Source: Mytilus trossulus
Taxonomy: Eukaryota; Mollusca; Bivalvia; Mytilida; Mytilidae
Length of the DNA: 64,000 nucleotides
NCBI RefSeq assembly: GCF_036588685.1
Contig: NC_086374.1
Location: 26,342,886-26,406,885 of the forward strand
Direction of reading: 5' to 3'
Part shown: positions 43,320 through 55,849 of the stretch, in pieces
Numbering within the stretch: position 1 is the stretch's first letter
Layout of the letters: each line of letters opens with the position of its first letter
Made by a program: the position numbers and the translations under genes
Notes under the pieces: model-generated
Told to the model about the DNA's origin: nothing
The model's database searches: none
The model's input: only the letters and a program-made list of their open reading frames with translations

Positions 43320-44395
43320 CGTAAATAATTCTGTTTCTGGTTATAACAAAAATAATAAAAATGATGTGTTATCCATTTTATAACATGTAGCCAATATGTC
43401 ACTTAGACATATGTATGCGTCGGCGGCGGCGTCAACAATGTATTAGTTTGACTGTTTGTGATGGTGAACTACTAGTGGTAAGTCAAAGATATTTGGTATG
43501 CAGTTGTAAAATATTAGTACATCTCATTACCATGGAGGTTATTTCACCCCGCCCAAATAGTTATGGTCTATTGACTTTGAAACCTTTGCTTAGTTTTCAT
43601 TACAATGCATACATGATACACAATCGTTGCTCAGATTCTGCTCAGATAGGCTGAACTGATTTGTCCGTAGTTTATCGCTTATTCGATATGCTTATAGTCA
43701 CCAATCACATTTATACGGTTCAAAAATTATACTCCGTACATTAAAAAATAATTTTGAAATTAAAAGGGTCGACCTCCATTTCCGGGTGATTTTTATACGT
43801 TTGTGCGAATTTACCTGTATTTTACTTTAGTTTTTATCGACGTTTTTATCTTGAGAATACCGTGAATTTTATGGAATTTTGGTAAGAAATTGATAATAAT
43901 TATTTTCAACTGAGAGGTCTTTGTTTGTTTAAATAAACATTTAACAGCAGTACATTTATTACAACAAAGTCTTTCATAAAATACAGTGTGTATTTCCTGA
44001 AAATAATAAGTATTTTAACCATATTCTCTGAGCATATTCAATACATATACACAAAACTTTCTACCGACAGGAACAATCTATAAGCCGGTTCATGATGTGG
44101 TAAGACCCTAGTCTATTGTTACTACGTCTTGTGATTTCATTTGTAACAAAATAATTCATGGCGGAACAAAATAGTTTGCTCACTTGTGGCGTAACCAACA
44201 ACTTAAAGATTAGCAAATCTCCTTGTTTTTATAAGACTTAAAAGCTAACGTAATAAACTAGCAGGGAATAATAAAATCAGCATCTTTCTTATACAGTTTC
44301 ATTATTTGTTGGAATGCTAGTCATATATCCGTATTTCATTATTATATTCAGATTTATCTGGGGTATATATAAATATTCATTTTCAGAAAATACTT
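43320..44395. other. Spacer, no feature seen
   Basis: A short CGGCGGCGGCG run at about 43419-43429 and a region to about 43680 are less AT-rich and may be part of an unrecognised repeat. There is no supported gene. Confidence 0.3.
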
Positions 44396-44399
44396 AAAT

Positions 44400-44770
44400 T
44401 ACATAAGGTAAAAAAAAGTAAAATCACAAAAATACTGAACTCAGAGGAAAATCAATTTGGAAAGTCCATAATCACATGGCAAAATCAAAAAACAAAACGC
44501 ATCAAAAACGAATGGACAAGAACTGTCATATTCCTGACTTGGTACAGGCATTTTCAAATGTAGAAAATGGTGGATTAAACCTGGTTCTATAGCGCTAACC
44601 CTCTCACTTTAATAACAGTCTCATCAAATTCCGTTACATTTACATGATGCGTTAAATAAACAGTCACAATCAATAAAATAGTCAAAATATGGGAACATCA
44701 GTCATCATCGTATAACAATTTAACAGGACACAAAAACATCTACTATCTACGAACTAAAACCAAACGACAA
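44400..44770 (+). repeat. Dispersed repeat F, well-preserved
   Basis: AAAAAGTAAAATCACAAAAA, ACTGAACTCAGAGGAAAATC, GGACAAGAACTGTCATATTC and GGTTCTATAGCGCTAACCCT. Used here as the reference copy for the family. Confidence 0.9.
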
Positions 44771-44774
44771 AACG

Positions 44775-45665
44775 GTTGACCTTGATATCCAAAAAGGAAG
44801 TATAACCGAGAAAGGTAAAAAAGATAACAAATTCTTTTAAAAACGACTTATTTATTGTTCTTATAATACACTTTAAAAAATAAATGTATTGAAGGATTTT
44901 CATAAGACATTTTTTCAAATTGGATTAACATATCTGTGTTAGTCATTGAGACACATTCATAGCAATAATTTTTATATACATGAAGGCAAGGTCGACGATT
45001 GCAACAGGTCAGTTTAAATTGAAAAAATATGAAAAGGCATCATGCATTACATACACTAATAAACAGATACTATGGATACCTCTATGGACAAATTTAAACG
45101 AAGCAGTTCATAAATAGATATCTGGTGTTCTGTGCATTTTTAAGCATAGTCAACTAACCAATCAACATCTTAAATGACATGTTTGCGATGTAGTCTCCTT
45201 CTTTCAAGAGCTAAATCAAAATGTTTAAGTGGTTTTTTTTAATATTGTAACAAACAAAAACTGAGGGATTCACAGTTTACCCTTTAAAAGATGTAAGCCC
45301 GGATGCGTTCACAAGGCTAGCACTCAGGCAAAAAGTCAGTAAAATTACAGAAAAGAGTTCTATTCTGGTACCTCATGAGCTAAGCCTGGGAACACATGTT
45401 CATAGTTAGTTTCGACAGAGGCACACCGTATGAGTTAACTAGTTCGTGACCATGACCGTAAATCTTACACAAAGTCGATCTCATCCGATCTTGTACAAAA
45501 ATAATTTGGGGTAGTTTATCTGTCTGGAGCACAGCACTTATGAAGTCTGTGTTTTTTTTTAACGTTATGGGGGTTGTACTTGATTTTCATATGAGGAAGC
45601 TTTAATCTCTCAATCAGATATTTCAGGTGTAGAGTTGCCATGTCAATCCTTTCTAAATTTATTTA
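44775..45665. other. Spacer, no feature seen
   Basis: AT-rich without recognised features. Confidence 0.3.
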
Positions 45666-45669
45666 TCAT

Positions 45670-45960
45670 TTATTATTTATCTGCTTACCCTTCCAGAGCA
45701 CACGAGACCACCACCAGTTTTTAGTAGGGTTTAAACGTCCTAGTCTAGAGTTTTCTATGTTGGTTTTCGTTTTCATGTCATTGTCAGTTTATTTTCGATT
45801 TATGAATTTGAATGTCTCTGGTATCTACCACTCCTCTTATAAAGCCTGCCTGCGGATACAGAATATTCTTGCTGTGTTGAAAACCCGTTGGTGGCCTTGA
45901 ATGGTTCTGCCCTTTGGTCACATTGTTGTCACTTGAACACACTCTTCAATTCCTTTTTCG
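45670..45960 (+). repeat. Repeat E tail (+) joined to inverted repeat C fragment
   Basis: 45675-45840 contains CTGCTTACCCTTCCAGAGCA and GTCAGTTTATTTTCGATTTA (repeat E). 45845-45960 contains AACCCGTTGGTGGCCTTGAA and CACATTGTTGTCACTTGAAC, the reverse complement of repeat C. Confidence 0.7.
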
Positions 45961-45964
45961 CTTG

Positions 45965-46845
45965 TATGAACAAGCGTAACGTTTTAATTGAAATATGTAG
46001 TTATGCAAAAATATAAGCATTGATCAATAGAGTGCCTGTTACAATAAGTTTGACAAGAACACACCTGCGAAATTGCAGGTATTTAGAGCGTATTTGAAAG
46101 TTTGTAAACTGTTGTAGGGTTTATCGATTTGGTGAAAGATGTAATGACTGGATAATTTCAAGAGAGGTATCAAAAATTATAGGCACTTGTTGATAGCATA
46201 AATTATATTAGCACTCTCCCTTCTATCCAAACTCCGTTTTTTTCTGTATACCATAAACATACCTTTACCATGAATAAAGTCATTATAGAGACTCTTTATA
46301 TAATATATTCGTGACACCAGCGGAAAGTAAACTTGGAATTAATAGTACATGGATGATACACTTTATGCATAGTAAATGTATATTCATAGAAAAAAAAAAA
46401 AACACAAAACAAAAATGCGTGTCCGCAAGAACTTTATGGAAATTATGTGTAATTAAAAAAAACCAGTCTTAAACGGAAGTATTGTCCATAACATTAAAGT
46501 CCGTCTGTTGACGGAAACAATTTTCGGCAGCCTTTATTTTCGCTTTTCTCCCATAATAACTCACTGAATAATCATAATCGAGGGTGATAAATACGATTAT
46601 GCATGGTACCCATAGGACAAATTAAGGAGAATGAAGATAAATTTATTGTGGAAGGAAGAGAAGCGACACATACAATAATGTCTTCTCATTAAATTGTCAA
46701 GAAGATGACGGGTATTGTAAAACTCAAGGAGGGAACACTACTGTTGAAACATACATTGATATTCATTTCTATCTCATCCTTCTTTAATTGTTTGTTATTT
46801 GTTTTCAGTATAAAAGAAACAGGCCATGTAAGTATATACATGATA
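45965..46845. other. Spacer, no feature seen
   Basis: Poly-A run near 46390. No gene or recognised repeat. Confidence 0.3.
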
Positions 46846-46849
46846 TAAG

Positions 46850-47240
46850 AAGATATGGCATGAGTACCAATGAGCAAACTCTACATCCAAGTCACAATAT
46901 GTAAAAGAAAACCAGCATAGGTCAATATGCAGACTTCAACACGGAAAAAACTTCTGAACCACATCAACCAGCGACAACTATTGAACATCATATTCCTGAC
47001 TTAGGACGGATGCAAACAAATGCAGCTGGTGTTAACATTTAAAAAGGTACCAAAAGAGGGTCGAAAGGTATCAGAGGGAGAGTCAAACTCATAGATAGAA
47101 AATAAACTGGCAACACCATGGCTAAAAATAAAATGACAAGCAGACAACTAATAGTACAGGAGACACAACATAAAAACAAAAGACTAAGCAACACGAACCA
47201 ACCAAAAACTGGAGGTGACCAAATTTCACCCCTTATTTGC
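46850..47240. repeat. Repeat B (+) followed by repeat E tail (-)
   Basis: 46850-46950 holds AAGATATGGCATGAGTACCA and ATGCAGACTTCAACACGG (repeat B, diverged). 47045-47230 is the inverse of repeat E (AGGTATCAGAGGGAGAGTCA, CAACACCATGGCTAAAAATA, CAACACGAACCAACCAAAAA). Confidence 0.78.
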
Positions 47241-47244
47241 AACA

Positions 47245-47749
47245 ATAGTATACCATCACAAAATATACAGATACACTATAAAATATCAATTAAAATGGCT
47301 TAACTCAATGAAAAGACATATTACCACAAGTGAACATACACTGAACGAATAAATTTGATCTATGACACACTGTCAATTCAAAATCAATAAAATAAGGGGT
47401 AAGATATTAAACAATTTTAGAAAAACAACAATAATCTTGAAAAAAATGCCGCCAAATAGAATAATGTAAACAGGTAAATGAAAATATTCTGTCGTAAGGT
47501 ATGCAGTATAAAAGAAGGTTTGATTGTTTTTTTTTACAAAATTATCCATAGTTCGAGAAAAGAGGTGAAAGTTTATAGTCATAACAAACACTTATTAAAG
47601 GCTAATCTAGTATATAGACGTAACACCGATTTAGTAAACATGAAATAACAAAAAAGCATAACAATTTGTATCAAAAGGCAAATAAACAATGAAGTACGAT
47701 TTGAGAGAGGAATTTATAGATAACACCGAATCAGAAATCACAAAATATG
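47245..47749. other. Spacer, no feature seen
   Basis: AT-rich. No LINE endonuclease could be recognised here, so the following element is 5'-truncated. Confidence 0.35.
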
Positions 47750-49235
47750 TTATATAGTGAAGAAAAACAAGGCACCTTGCACAGACCCACTAAATGCAGA
47801 ACTTTTTAAGATAGATCCAGTGCTAGCAGCGGAAACTTTACATCCAGTATTCCAGAAAATATGGGAACAAGCTGTTATTCCTAACAGTTGGTCTGAAAGC
47901 AACATCATAATAATTCCAAAATCAGGAGACTTAACTAACTGCAACAACTGGAGAGGAATTACCTTACTATCTATTCCAAGTAAGGTCTTACTTTTAATTT
48001 TAATATCAAGAATTATAGAGGCTGTGGATAAGAAACTAAGACAAGAACAAGCTGGTTCAGAAAAGGTAGAGGCTGTATAGACCACATATTTGTACTACGT
48101 AACATCTTAGAACAGTGTCATGAGTGGCAGAGAAAACTTCTAGTAAATTTTGTGGACTTCGAAAAAGCGTTTGACAGCTTACACAGAGAAAGTCTTTGGG
48201 AAATTCTGAGAAACTATGGAATACCTAGTAAGATAGTGCAACTTATCAAGCAGTTCTAAACAAACTTCTCATGTACCATCAACTCTGAAGCTGACACTAG
48301 TTTCCATGTAAAACCTGGAGTGAGGCAAGGATGCGTTATGTCATCTGTGCTGTTTATAATTGCTATTGATTGGGTAATGAGAACAACCCTAGCAAAAGTA
48401 AAACCGGACTGAGATAGACACTTTGTACCATGCTTGAGGACACAGACTATGCTGATGATTTAGCACTTTTATCCTATACCGAAGACCATATGCAGGAGAA
48501 GACCAAAAAACTAGAAGAAACAACTAAAATGATCGGGCTTAAGATCAATGCCAAAAAGACAAAGTTAATGTACCTCAATACAGAGAGACAACCTGTAATA
48601 TTTATAGATGGGAAACAGCTGAAAATAGTTGACTCATTCAACTATCTAGGCAGTTGTATAACAACACGAAGGTGGTGCTGAAAGAGATATTAAGATAAGG
48701 ATAGGAAAAGCTAGATCCGCATTCATAAGATTAGGCAACATCTGGAAAACAGCAGCCTTTTCAAAGAAGACCAAGCTCAGGCTCTACAACAGCTGTGTAG
48801 TATCTGTGCTCCGATATGGCTCAGAGTGCTAGAAAATGACTGACAAAGATATTAACAGACTCTCCAGCTTCCATAACACATGCCTGCGGAAGATAATGAA
48901 AATATTCTGGCAAAAGAAAATCTCCAACAAAGATTTACATGAGATGACCAGCACCAACGACATGGAGACTTTGCTAATACAAACACATATGGAGGTGGCT
49001 TGGTCATGTTATACGCAAACCATCTGATGACATGACCAAGGTAGCCCTTAGATGGACACTAGAGGAGAAAAGGAAAAGAGGCCGATCTAAAACCACATTG
49101 AGATGCACCATAGAAAATGAGCTTAAGGAAAGAGGATATACCTGGGGCACGGTGGAAAGAAAAGCAAACAACCGAGAAGAGTGGAGGAAACTTGTCCTTG
49201 CCCTATGTGCCATAAGGCATAGCAAGGACTAGGTA
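47750..49235 (+). pseudogene. LINE ORF2 relic, reverse transcriptase to C-terminus
   Basis: Pieces in order: MKKNKAPCTDPLNAELFK, then PNSWSESNIIIIPKSGD and NNWRGITLLSIPSKV (RT fingers); FRKGRGCIDHIFVLRN (after a 1-base deletion near 48056); LVNFVDFEKAFDSLHRESLW (palm); VKPGVRQGCVMSSVLFIIAI; DTDYADDLALLSYTEDH, with the catalytic YADD intact; NYLGSCITT; then a maturase-like C-terminus ending KRKRGRSKTTLRCTIENELK, then GTVERKANNREEWR. In-frame stops (48256, 48411) and frameshifts show the copy is dead. The DYADD and KRKRGR..TT motifs are typical of a large non-LTR family often seen in invertebrates. I do not assign the clade. Confidence 0.88.
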
Positions 49236-49429
49236 AAGTAAGTAAGAAGAAAATTCATAAGGATGAATAAATCTAGTCGTTTGGAAAGAAATGATAACCA
49301 GAAACGTAGTTTTGTTATAGTTGAGGAATTTTGAGAAATCACATGACCCTTTGATTCAAAAAGTAATCTTATTTAATACACAATCTGTTTTCAATATAAA
49401 TCAAAGCTTCAGAGTGTGCATTAACATTG

Positions 49430-49760
49430 AGAATGGAAATGGGGAATGTATCAAAGAGACAACAACCCGACCATAGAAAAAACAACAGCAGAAGGTCACC
49501 GACAGGTCTTCAATGTAGCGAAAAATTCCCGCACCCGGAGGCGTCCTTCAGCTGGTCCCTAAACAAATATGTTCTAGTTCAGTGATAATGAACGCCATAC
49601 AAATTTCCAAATTGTACACAAGAGACTAAAATTAAATTAATACAAGACTAACAAAGGCCAAAGGCTCCTGACTTGGGACAGGCGCAAAAATGCGGCGGGG
49701 TTAAACATGTTTATGAGATCTCAACCCTACCCCTAAACCTCTAGCCAATGTAGAAAAGTA
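49430..49760 (+). repeat. Dispersed repeat C, full, with a repeat A-like end
   Basis: GAGAATGGAAATGGGGAATG, CAACAACCCGACCATAGAAA and GGCGTCCTTCAGCTGGTCCC, followed by GGCTCCTGACTTGGGACAGG and TTAAACATGTTTATGAGATC, which repeat A also carries at its 3' end. The two families share this terminal module. Confidence 0.85.
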
Positions 49761-49764
49761 AAGT

Positions 49765-51005
49765 TATTATTTTTATTGAAGGTCTTCTACTACTGATGAT
49801 GTAGCTTCCAATGTTGTTGGGTTAGAGGTCGGAGCATTCTTCATAGCTGTAAGTTAGTTTTGTATGTTCACAGTATTAACAATATAAATGAACTCATTCA
49901 AGATTATAACTTGCAGTAAAATGTATAAAATATGTTTTTCATTCTTAAAACATTAATGTCGGATATTTAGTGTTATCCATTCCTTTCTGTGTCGACAAAA
50001 AGGCACAATAAGGCACATGTTACACGTCTATGGGGTATAAATTTAATACGATCGTTTGACAAATTTTAAACATTTGAATAAGATTTTACTAAAAAAAAAA
50101 CGTCCTGCTTTTGTTTTCTAAAATCAAATTAAAGTGTACTTTGGTTGATAGTTCAGATTGTTAAATCTGCAAGATGCCGGTGGAATGCTATCATATCTTG
50201 CCTCTGCAATGCCAAATAGCCCAGAGATCACTGACACTTTCTTAAGAAACTTGACGGTCATGGTCAACATACCCCATCTATTGCTGATGTTTCTCTTATT
50301 TATAACATTCAGTCATTTATACATATAATTATCTTGGATATGCATTTCAATCACACAAAATTCATCATCTTGGTAAGGAAACCTCTTTAACAAATTCTAT
50401 ACTGACCAATACAAACTAACAGCTAGCATTTCAAATGTTTTGGTCAAAGATTCTGGTAGACCGGTTAACAAAGGAAATGATGTAATATGCAAAAGACGTT
50501 CTGTTTAACTTTCCATTACACACAAAGATAAACTGCCATCAATTTAAAAAAATAGCCGTCGTGATAAATTAGTCTTATTGAAAATGATCACTCGGTTCCT
50601 CTCATCTGCTTAATCTTCACTACACCATGTGTGACTTGTATCACACACTTGTATTACACTCTTGGGGACAAATAGTCCAACATCAGTGGAACTGACCCAA
50701 TGCTAGTAGAACAAAATTTAATATACCTGGTATAATAAATTGCACTTGTCCGAAAATCACAAATGAAAAATATATTTCTAAGGTATGCTCCTATTACCGC
50801 ATATTTGCAATAAGACATTTACACACATATACACAAACAAACAACAAACAAATATTGTATTTGCCAATCATGGCGCCTAAAATGAGCGGAAAAATTACAA
50901 TACAATTTTCAAATGTACTTTAATCATTCTAATCATTTTCTGTGCTTTATTTTGTAATTCATTTGATTGTATAGCTCAATTTTTTGCACGATGATTGGTT
51001 AATAA
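49765..51005. other. Spacer, no feature seen
   Basis: No coding region with splice support. The stretch 50150-50480 is a little less AT-rich but shows no recognised domain. Confidence 0.3.
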
Positions 51006-51006
51006 A

Positions 51007-51008
<2 letters not shown>

Positions 51009-51061
<53 letters not shown>
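51009..51061 (+). repeat. (ATCT)n tetranucleotide microsatellite
   Basis: About 13 uninterrupted units of ATCT. Confidence 0.97.
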
Positions 51062-51189
51062 CTTTATATAGAGAAACAAATTTAATATTGTATTCCTGTT
51101 CATATGTTCATATATATTTAAAACTTTTAATAATTGACAAATTATTATCAAAATATTTGTATCTTCATTTCCCATTAGCCAAATGAAAA

Positions 51190-51560
51190 GAGATTTGTTA
51201 TTCAGTTTTGAAGTATTTTTACTATATGTTTGCTAAGAAAGAGATTTCTGACATTATCATAAGTTTTACGTGTTAAACGAAAATGCATCTCATCTTTTAT
51301 TTCCTCATTACAGAGTTTGCACATTCTATTTTATAGTTAAAGGAACGACCTTTTTCTATTTCAAGTTTATGAGCTCCACATCTAAATCTGGTAAAACATA
51401 TCTTTGAAAACATGGTTATTTCAATAGGTATGGCCCAAATTAAATTTTGGTTTGAATAATCGATGAGTTCTAAGTTTTTTCCCAGATGTCTTATTTTGTC
51501 GTTTATCAATAAATAATTCTTTCTTCCATATGTTACAATACTTTAAATATAATATCTTTT
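51190..51560 (-). pseudogene. LINE C-terminal fragment
   Basis: Minus-strand reading at 51297-51509 gives KICFTRFRCGAHKLEIEKGR, followed after a frameshift by MCKLCNEEIKDEMHF. FRxxxHKLxIExGR...CxLC...xDExHF is the conserved C-terminal region of many LINE ORF2 proteins, including the cysteine/histidine cluster. Only the 3' end remains. Confidence 0.75.
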
Positions 51561-51564
51561 TCGC

Positions 51565-52005
51565 CATATTTTTAATGCTTATTTTAGATTAGAGTACTTG
51601 ATACTCTTTTAGATTTAAGTAATTTTAAGTTAAGATCAATACCACTAGCCCAAGAATTATTTCCAGCTTTAGATAGTGTATTTGAGAGAGATTATGAATT
51701 TGTTAATAAAATATTATTTTCAACATTAATTCTTTTTTATTATTTAATTATGTTTGTACTATTTTTTTCAGATTTTTCTTTCAATTTTTCTTTCTTGCTT
51801 TGAAAGAAATAAACGTGGTGGAAGACCTGGTATTGTGATGTACGTATCCTTAGTTCATTCTACTTTTTATATAACGTAAATGTTACTAAAATGAAAATTA
51901 ATAACATTTCGCATAACGAAAAATAAATTCAATACTTACCAATTCAGAAAGATATATATTACATCCATCACATTCACGGTGGGTATGGTTGTCCTGCGAG
52001 AGAAC
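51565..52005. other. AT-rich spacer, no feature seen
   Basis: Nothing supported. Confidence 0.3.
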
Positions 52006-52282
52006 GTACTGTGCTGGTGATTTGGTCCTGACGGGTGCTGGTGGGTCCTGATTCTGTGCTGGTGGGTTTGTTTACATGGTATCAGAACGGCAATAAAACG
52101 ACTGTTTTGTTGCTTAATTTTTCTCTGATGTGTCATAAGTACCATGCAAAGTATATTACAACAATATTATATTGCAAAAGTCGTGCAAGTTCGTTAAACG
52201 GAATTGTCCTGACGCTGTGCTGGTGATAAGAAAAACGGTCCTGGTTCTGTGCTCCTATGTCCTGGTTCTGTGCTTTTATATT
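52006..52282 (+). repeat. Cluster of TCCTG-TTCTGTGCT motifs
   Basis: Six related copies, variants of TCCTGATTCTGTGCTGGTG, lie near 52008, 52026, 52046, 52206, 52238 and 52260. They form two groups about 140 bp apart. GT-rich on this strand, unlike its surroundings. Function unknown. Confidence 0.6.
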
Positions 52283-52284
52283 TT

Positions 52285-53399
52285 GTAGCAGTCTGGCTAA
52301 GAATCATGCAAAATGATGAAATAGTGATACACACTGTATCACAGAAATCCACAATACTTTTTGTGTTGAAAGATATTGTGAAGTAAGAGCTAAATTTGTA
52401 ATATGAAACCATTGAACACAGTATATTTTTCTTGGTGCTTTATTGAATATTGGACAAATATGAACTTTCCCCACTTATTGCAGTATAAGAATTTTACTAT
52501 TTTCTCCTAAGACCGGATGTTTTAAGGTAAATGTTTATATGCAACCTAAAGAGAATAATTTTCTTTAAAAAATATCAAAAAATAAAATATGTAGCCTAGT
52601 ACTGATTTTGAGTAAATTTGATTTCTTTTTTATTCAAAATGGTCTAAGGGAGATAACTCCTTTGAAGAAACATTACTTTCTCTTACATAACAACAGTTGC
52701 CATGTGACTTAAAAACATCTAACGTCGTTATTTTAATTGAATTAAACATAGCTGTACCATTTTCTATCTTTTTATGAAAATACAGACTGGTTCCTATTTA
52801 ATTAAAAGGAATAAATAGTATAAAGACTATATTTTCTTAATTCACCCCTGAACTGCAATGTTTACAATAATTCATTTCCTGTTTGCAAAGATTTTGCATC
52901 TGCTGTGTTTCATTAGATATAACAGTTTTATTCCGTTTTTACTGTTACGGGAGTCCATATCTACTTTAAGAAGATACTGTGCATGATGTGGAAATATTTT
53001 AGAACATTTTTAGACAAAGGCGAGTCCTTTCACAACTTTTCCAGTGTCAGTTGCCTTGTTGATGTGTATACCATGCTACCGAGTCCGATGCCAGTATTAA
53101 AAGAAGCTTGAGAATTCCTGTTGTAGTTTTCAATTTATCAGGACTGTATCATGATCAAAGACATCCCAACGAAGATCAGCTAGTCAGACAATAAGACTGC
53201 AACTCATACATTGTGTAGAAGTACCAAGATTACATAGACATGATAGACAATATAATTGTCAATGTCCATGACTGCATGAGTAAGCAATGAAGCATGACAT
53301 AACTTGATAACTTCTAAGTACATTTTTGTATGTGTGGCTTTTCACTTGACTGTCTTTTGACTGTGTGGCACAGTGTCCTGTTTATTGTAATAAAAAAGA
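52285..53399. other. Upstream flank of the spliced RNA
   Basis: No recognised repeat apart from 52560-52605, a stretch (ATATGTAGCCTAGTAC) whose reverse complement occurs at 59160-59205. The transcription start of the downstream RNA may lie here. No TATA-like element could be singled out. Confidence 0.3.
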
Positions 53400-53511
53400 G
53401 AAAACAGTGTTCATGGTGTATGCACCCTCTATCCACTGTGAAAAGGGAGAGCAATAACAGGAGTATGCAGGCATGACCAAAACAGAAAGATCCCTAGACC
53501 ATGGAGTAATA
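53400..53511 (+). ncRNA. Spliced RNA, first recognised exon (5' end unknown)
   Basis: Ends at a donor ATA|GTAAGT (53512). An ATG at 53473 opens a frame (MTKTERSLDHGVI) that is closed upstream by stops and continues in phase through both downstream exons. I call the transcript a probable non-coding RNA because the total ORF is only 42 codons and has no recognised domain. A small peptide is the alternative. The 5' limit given is arbitrary. Confidence 0.4.
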
Positions 53512-53739
53512 GTAAGTAATAGTCATACTAACTTAATTTAATTTCAATATTCTTTTGTATGGAGGATAGATTTATATTGAGATAATGAATTCAAATGATA
53601 TTAGAGTGCAGTAAAATGTCTAATAATAATGATGTACAATGTAACTTATTGTTACCTACAGTGAACTAAAACATTCAAATGTTTTATACACTGTAAATCA
53701 TTACCCAACCCCTCCATTTTCTATGTTTCATCTCAAAAC

Positions 53740-55080
53740 AAGTACTAGTACATCTACATGTACCTCTTAAAACTTTGTGGAAGTTGACCAGCACCATGAT
53801 CACACACAAAAAAAAGGTAAATTGGCAAAATGTGACTAAAATGTTCATGTACATGTATATGATTTACAATGATTTAGCCTGACTTTGTAAATGGGGTATA
53901 GCCTAATAATCTTATAATTGCCAAAACCTCACTCATCTCCAAACTATATTTCAGACCATACATGCCATAATATAATACAATAAAATGTATAGTAACAGTT
54001 ACTTGCATTTATTCAAAAGAAATAACTAGGTATAGAATGTACATGTAATGAACTACATGTACATGTTTTTTCTACAGCATGGATAGATAACCTACAATTG
54101 ATCAAATAATATATTTAAGAAAAATATATCAGTTACCAGTTACATACATGTACAATAAATTTGTAAATGTACATTACATCTACATGATCTATAATCATAT
54201 CAAAGAGTCAAAGTTTTAAATCATTTCTTGAAGTTTTGCATATTTGGGTTACCCCTTCTGACAACAACATGCATGACATGTATTGTATCAAATGCCTCTC
54301 AATGGGCCCTCATCCAACTTTTCCTTTTTAAATAAATGTAAACCAACAAATAAAATAGCTACAAAGGTACCTTCTACCCCTTTTGAAAAAATATTTAAAT
54401 AAAGTGAGGGGTTCATTCTGTAACAGTGTTACAAGTCTGATAATATCTAATAATGTACATCAGTTGTATATATACATGGATATGAAATTCAGAACCTGTC
54501 ATTCAATTAAAAAAATAAACTGCTACCCATCTAACATAGCAACAAAATTGATGCTATTTTTAAGAGTTGTGGAAAAGAAAAAAATCTGGATAATTTAAAT
54601 TACATTTCTTTGTTGCGAGAGATTTACAACTGTTTGATTGAAATTTTATTAATTGTATATACATTTGTACCATGACCACTCAAATGACAATTTTTTAATG
54701 ACTAAATACTAAAAACCACCTCCCCATATCTCATGTATGTTATAAATTCTATTAATTGTTATGTAATAAATTTTATAATTACAAATTATTGTATTTACTG
54801 ATTGAAGATCATCCTGATCTTTTAACATTGTTTAACAAAATGAAAACTTGTATTTTCTATGTTATATACATGTACTAATCATGATGTACATGTAAATTAT
54901 GTTCAACATTTTATGTCTTATTTTTTAGGTACATGTATTTCTAACCAGTGTTACCCACAGTCTACCAAGAAAACTAGTACCGAATAAGGTAAGTGATATT
55001 TTTTAAATAAATAATAAATGGATTATAAAACTGATGGTAAATTTTTCAGCAATTCTTATGTACATGTACCTACAATGTAT
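53740..55080. repeat. Region enriched in the palindrome TACATGTA
   Basis: TACATGTA or its one-base extensions recurs more than ten times (for example near 53755, 53849, 54039, 54055, 54146, 54868, 54886 and 55061), mainly within the introns of the spliced RNA. It does not form a tandem array. Confidence 0.6.
54929..54988 (+). ncRNA. Spliced RNA, internal exon
   Basis: 60 bp between acceptor TCTTATTTTTTAG and donor GTAAGTGA, both strong. Exactly 20 codons are open in the frame that continues from the previous exon (VHVFLTSVTHSLPRKLVPNK). Confidence 0.55.
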
Positions 55081-55508
55081 GCAGTGAAATTGTTTCATTA
55101 AAACATATACATTTATCTTGATATTTAAAAAAATAACTGGTTTATACATTGTTCATGTTTGCAATGAACTTTAAAAAAGCATGTTAGGAATTTTGTAATG
55201 TAAAATATTGTACATCCACCCTTGGATTTCAAGCATCACTTGATTTTCTCAACTTTCTCTCTAAATTTGAAGATTGTATGTATAAACATGTATGAATGAG
55301 ATTGAGAGCAGTTAATAAATTTCTTCAGTTTTCATTAGGTAACATCTTTGCTAACCAAGGTTTCTGATCTACTACCCTTTACATTTGATCAAGCTATATT
55401 TGTTTTCCCATTCATGATTACTTTCATATATCTTAAAGGGGAGTTACATAAATACATTATGCACTGACTTTATTCTTTTATATTAGGAAATTCTGTCTTT
55501 TATTTCAG

Positions 55509-55705
55509 GTTTCACACACACAATGGTGGTTCATGTGAGAGGAAGAAGTGATTTGTTGGAGAAAGTTCTTGCTTGTCTTTATCTACAAATGATGTTCATT
55601 TTACAGTACACAGAACATTGAGGGATGGATTGAACAAAGCTATATATAGAAAATATATCAGAATATTAACTTTATAAATGAATAATAAATCTTTAAAGAA
55701 GACAT
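55509..55705 (+). ncRNA. Spliced RNA, terminal exon with polyadenylation signal
   Basis: Acceptor TCTTTTATTTCAG. The continued frame adds VSHTQWWFM and stops at 55536-55538. AATAAA lies at 55684-55689, so the transcript should end at about 55700-55710. A second ATG in this exon (55523) opens another 32-codon frame. The combination of acceptor, stop and AATAAA makes a real terminal exon likely. Confidence 0.6.
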
Positions 55706-55849
55706 ATTTTCATTTCCTCTTGTTTTGAATAATCTTTTGTACATGACTTTTGAATACTGCAATGGGTTTTTAGAAAAGTCAATTACAATACCAGCTGTTA
55801 ACTATAGCTAATGTACTTTTCTGTTCCTTACCTCCCCAAATAACTGACC

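Noticed and set aside
47750..48085. Minus-strand 111-codon ORF
   Set aside because: It is antisense to a recognisable LINE reverse transcriptase and has no features of its own.
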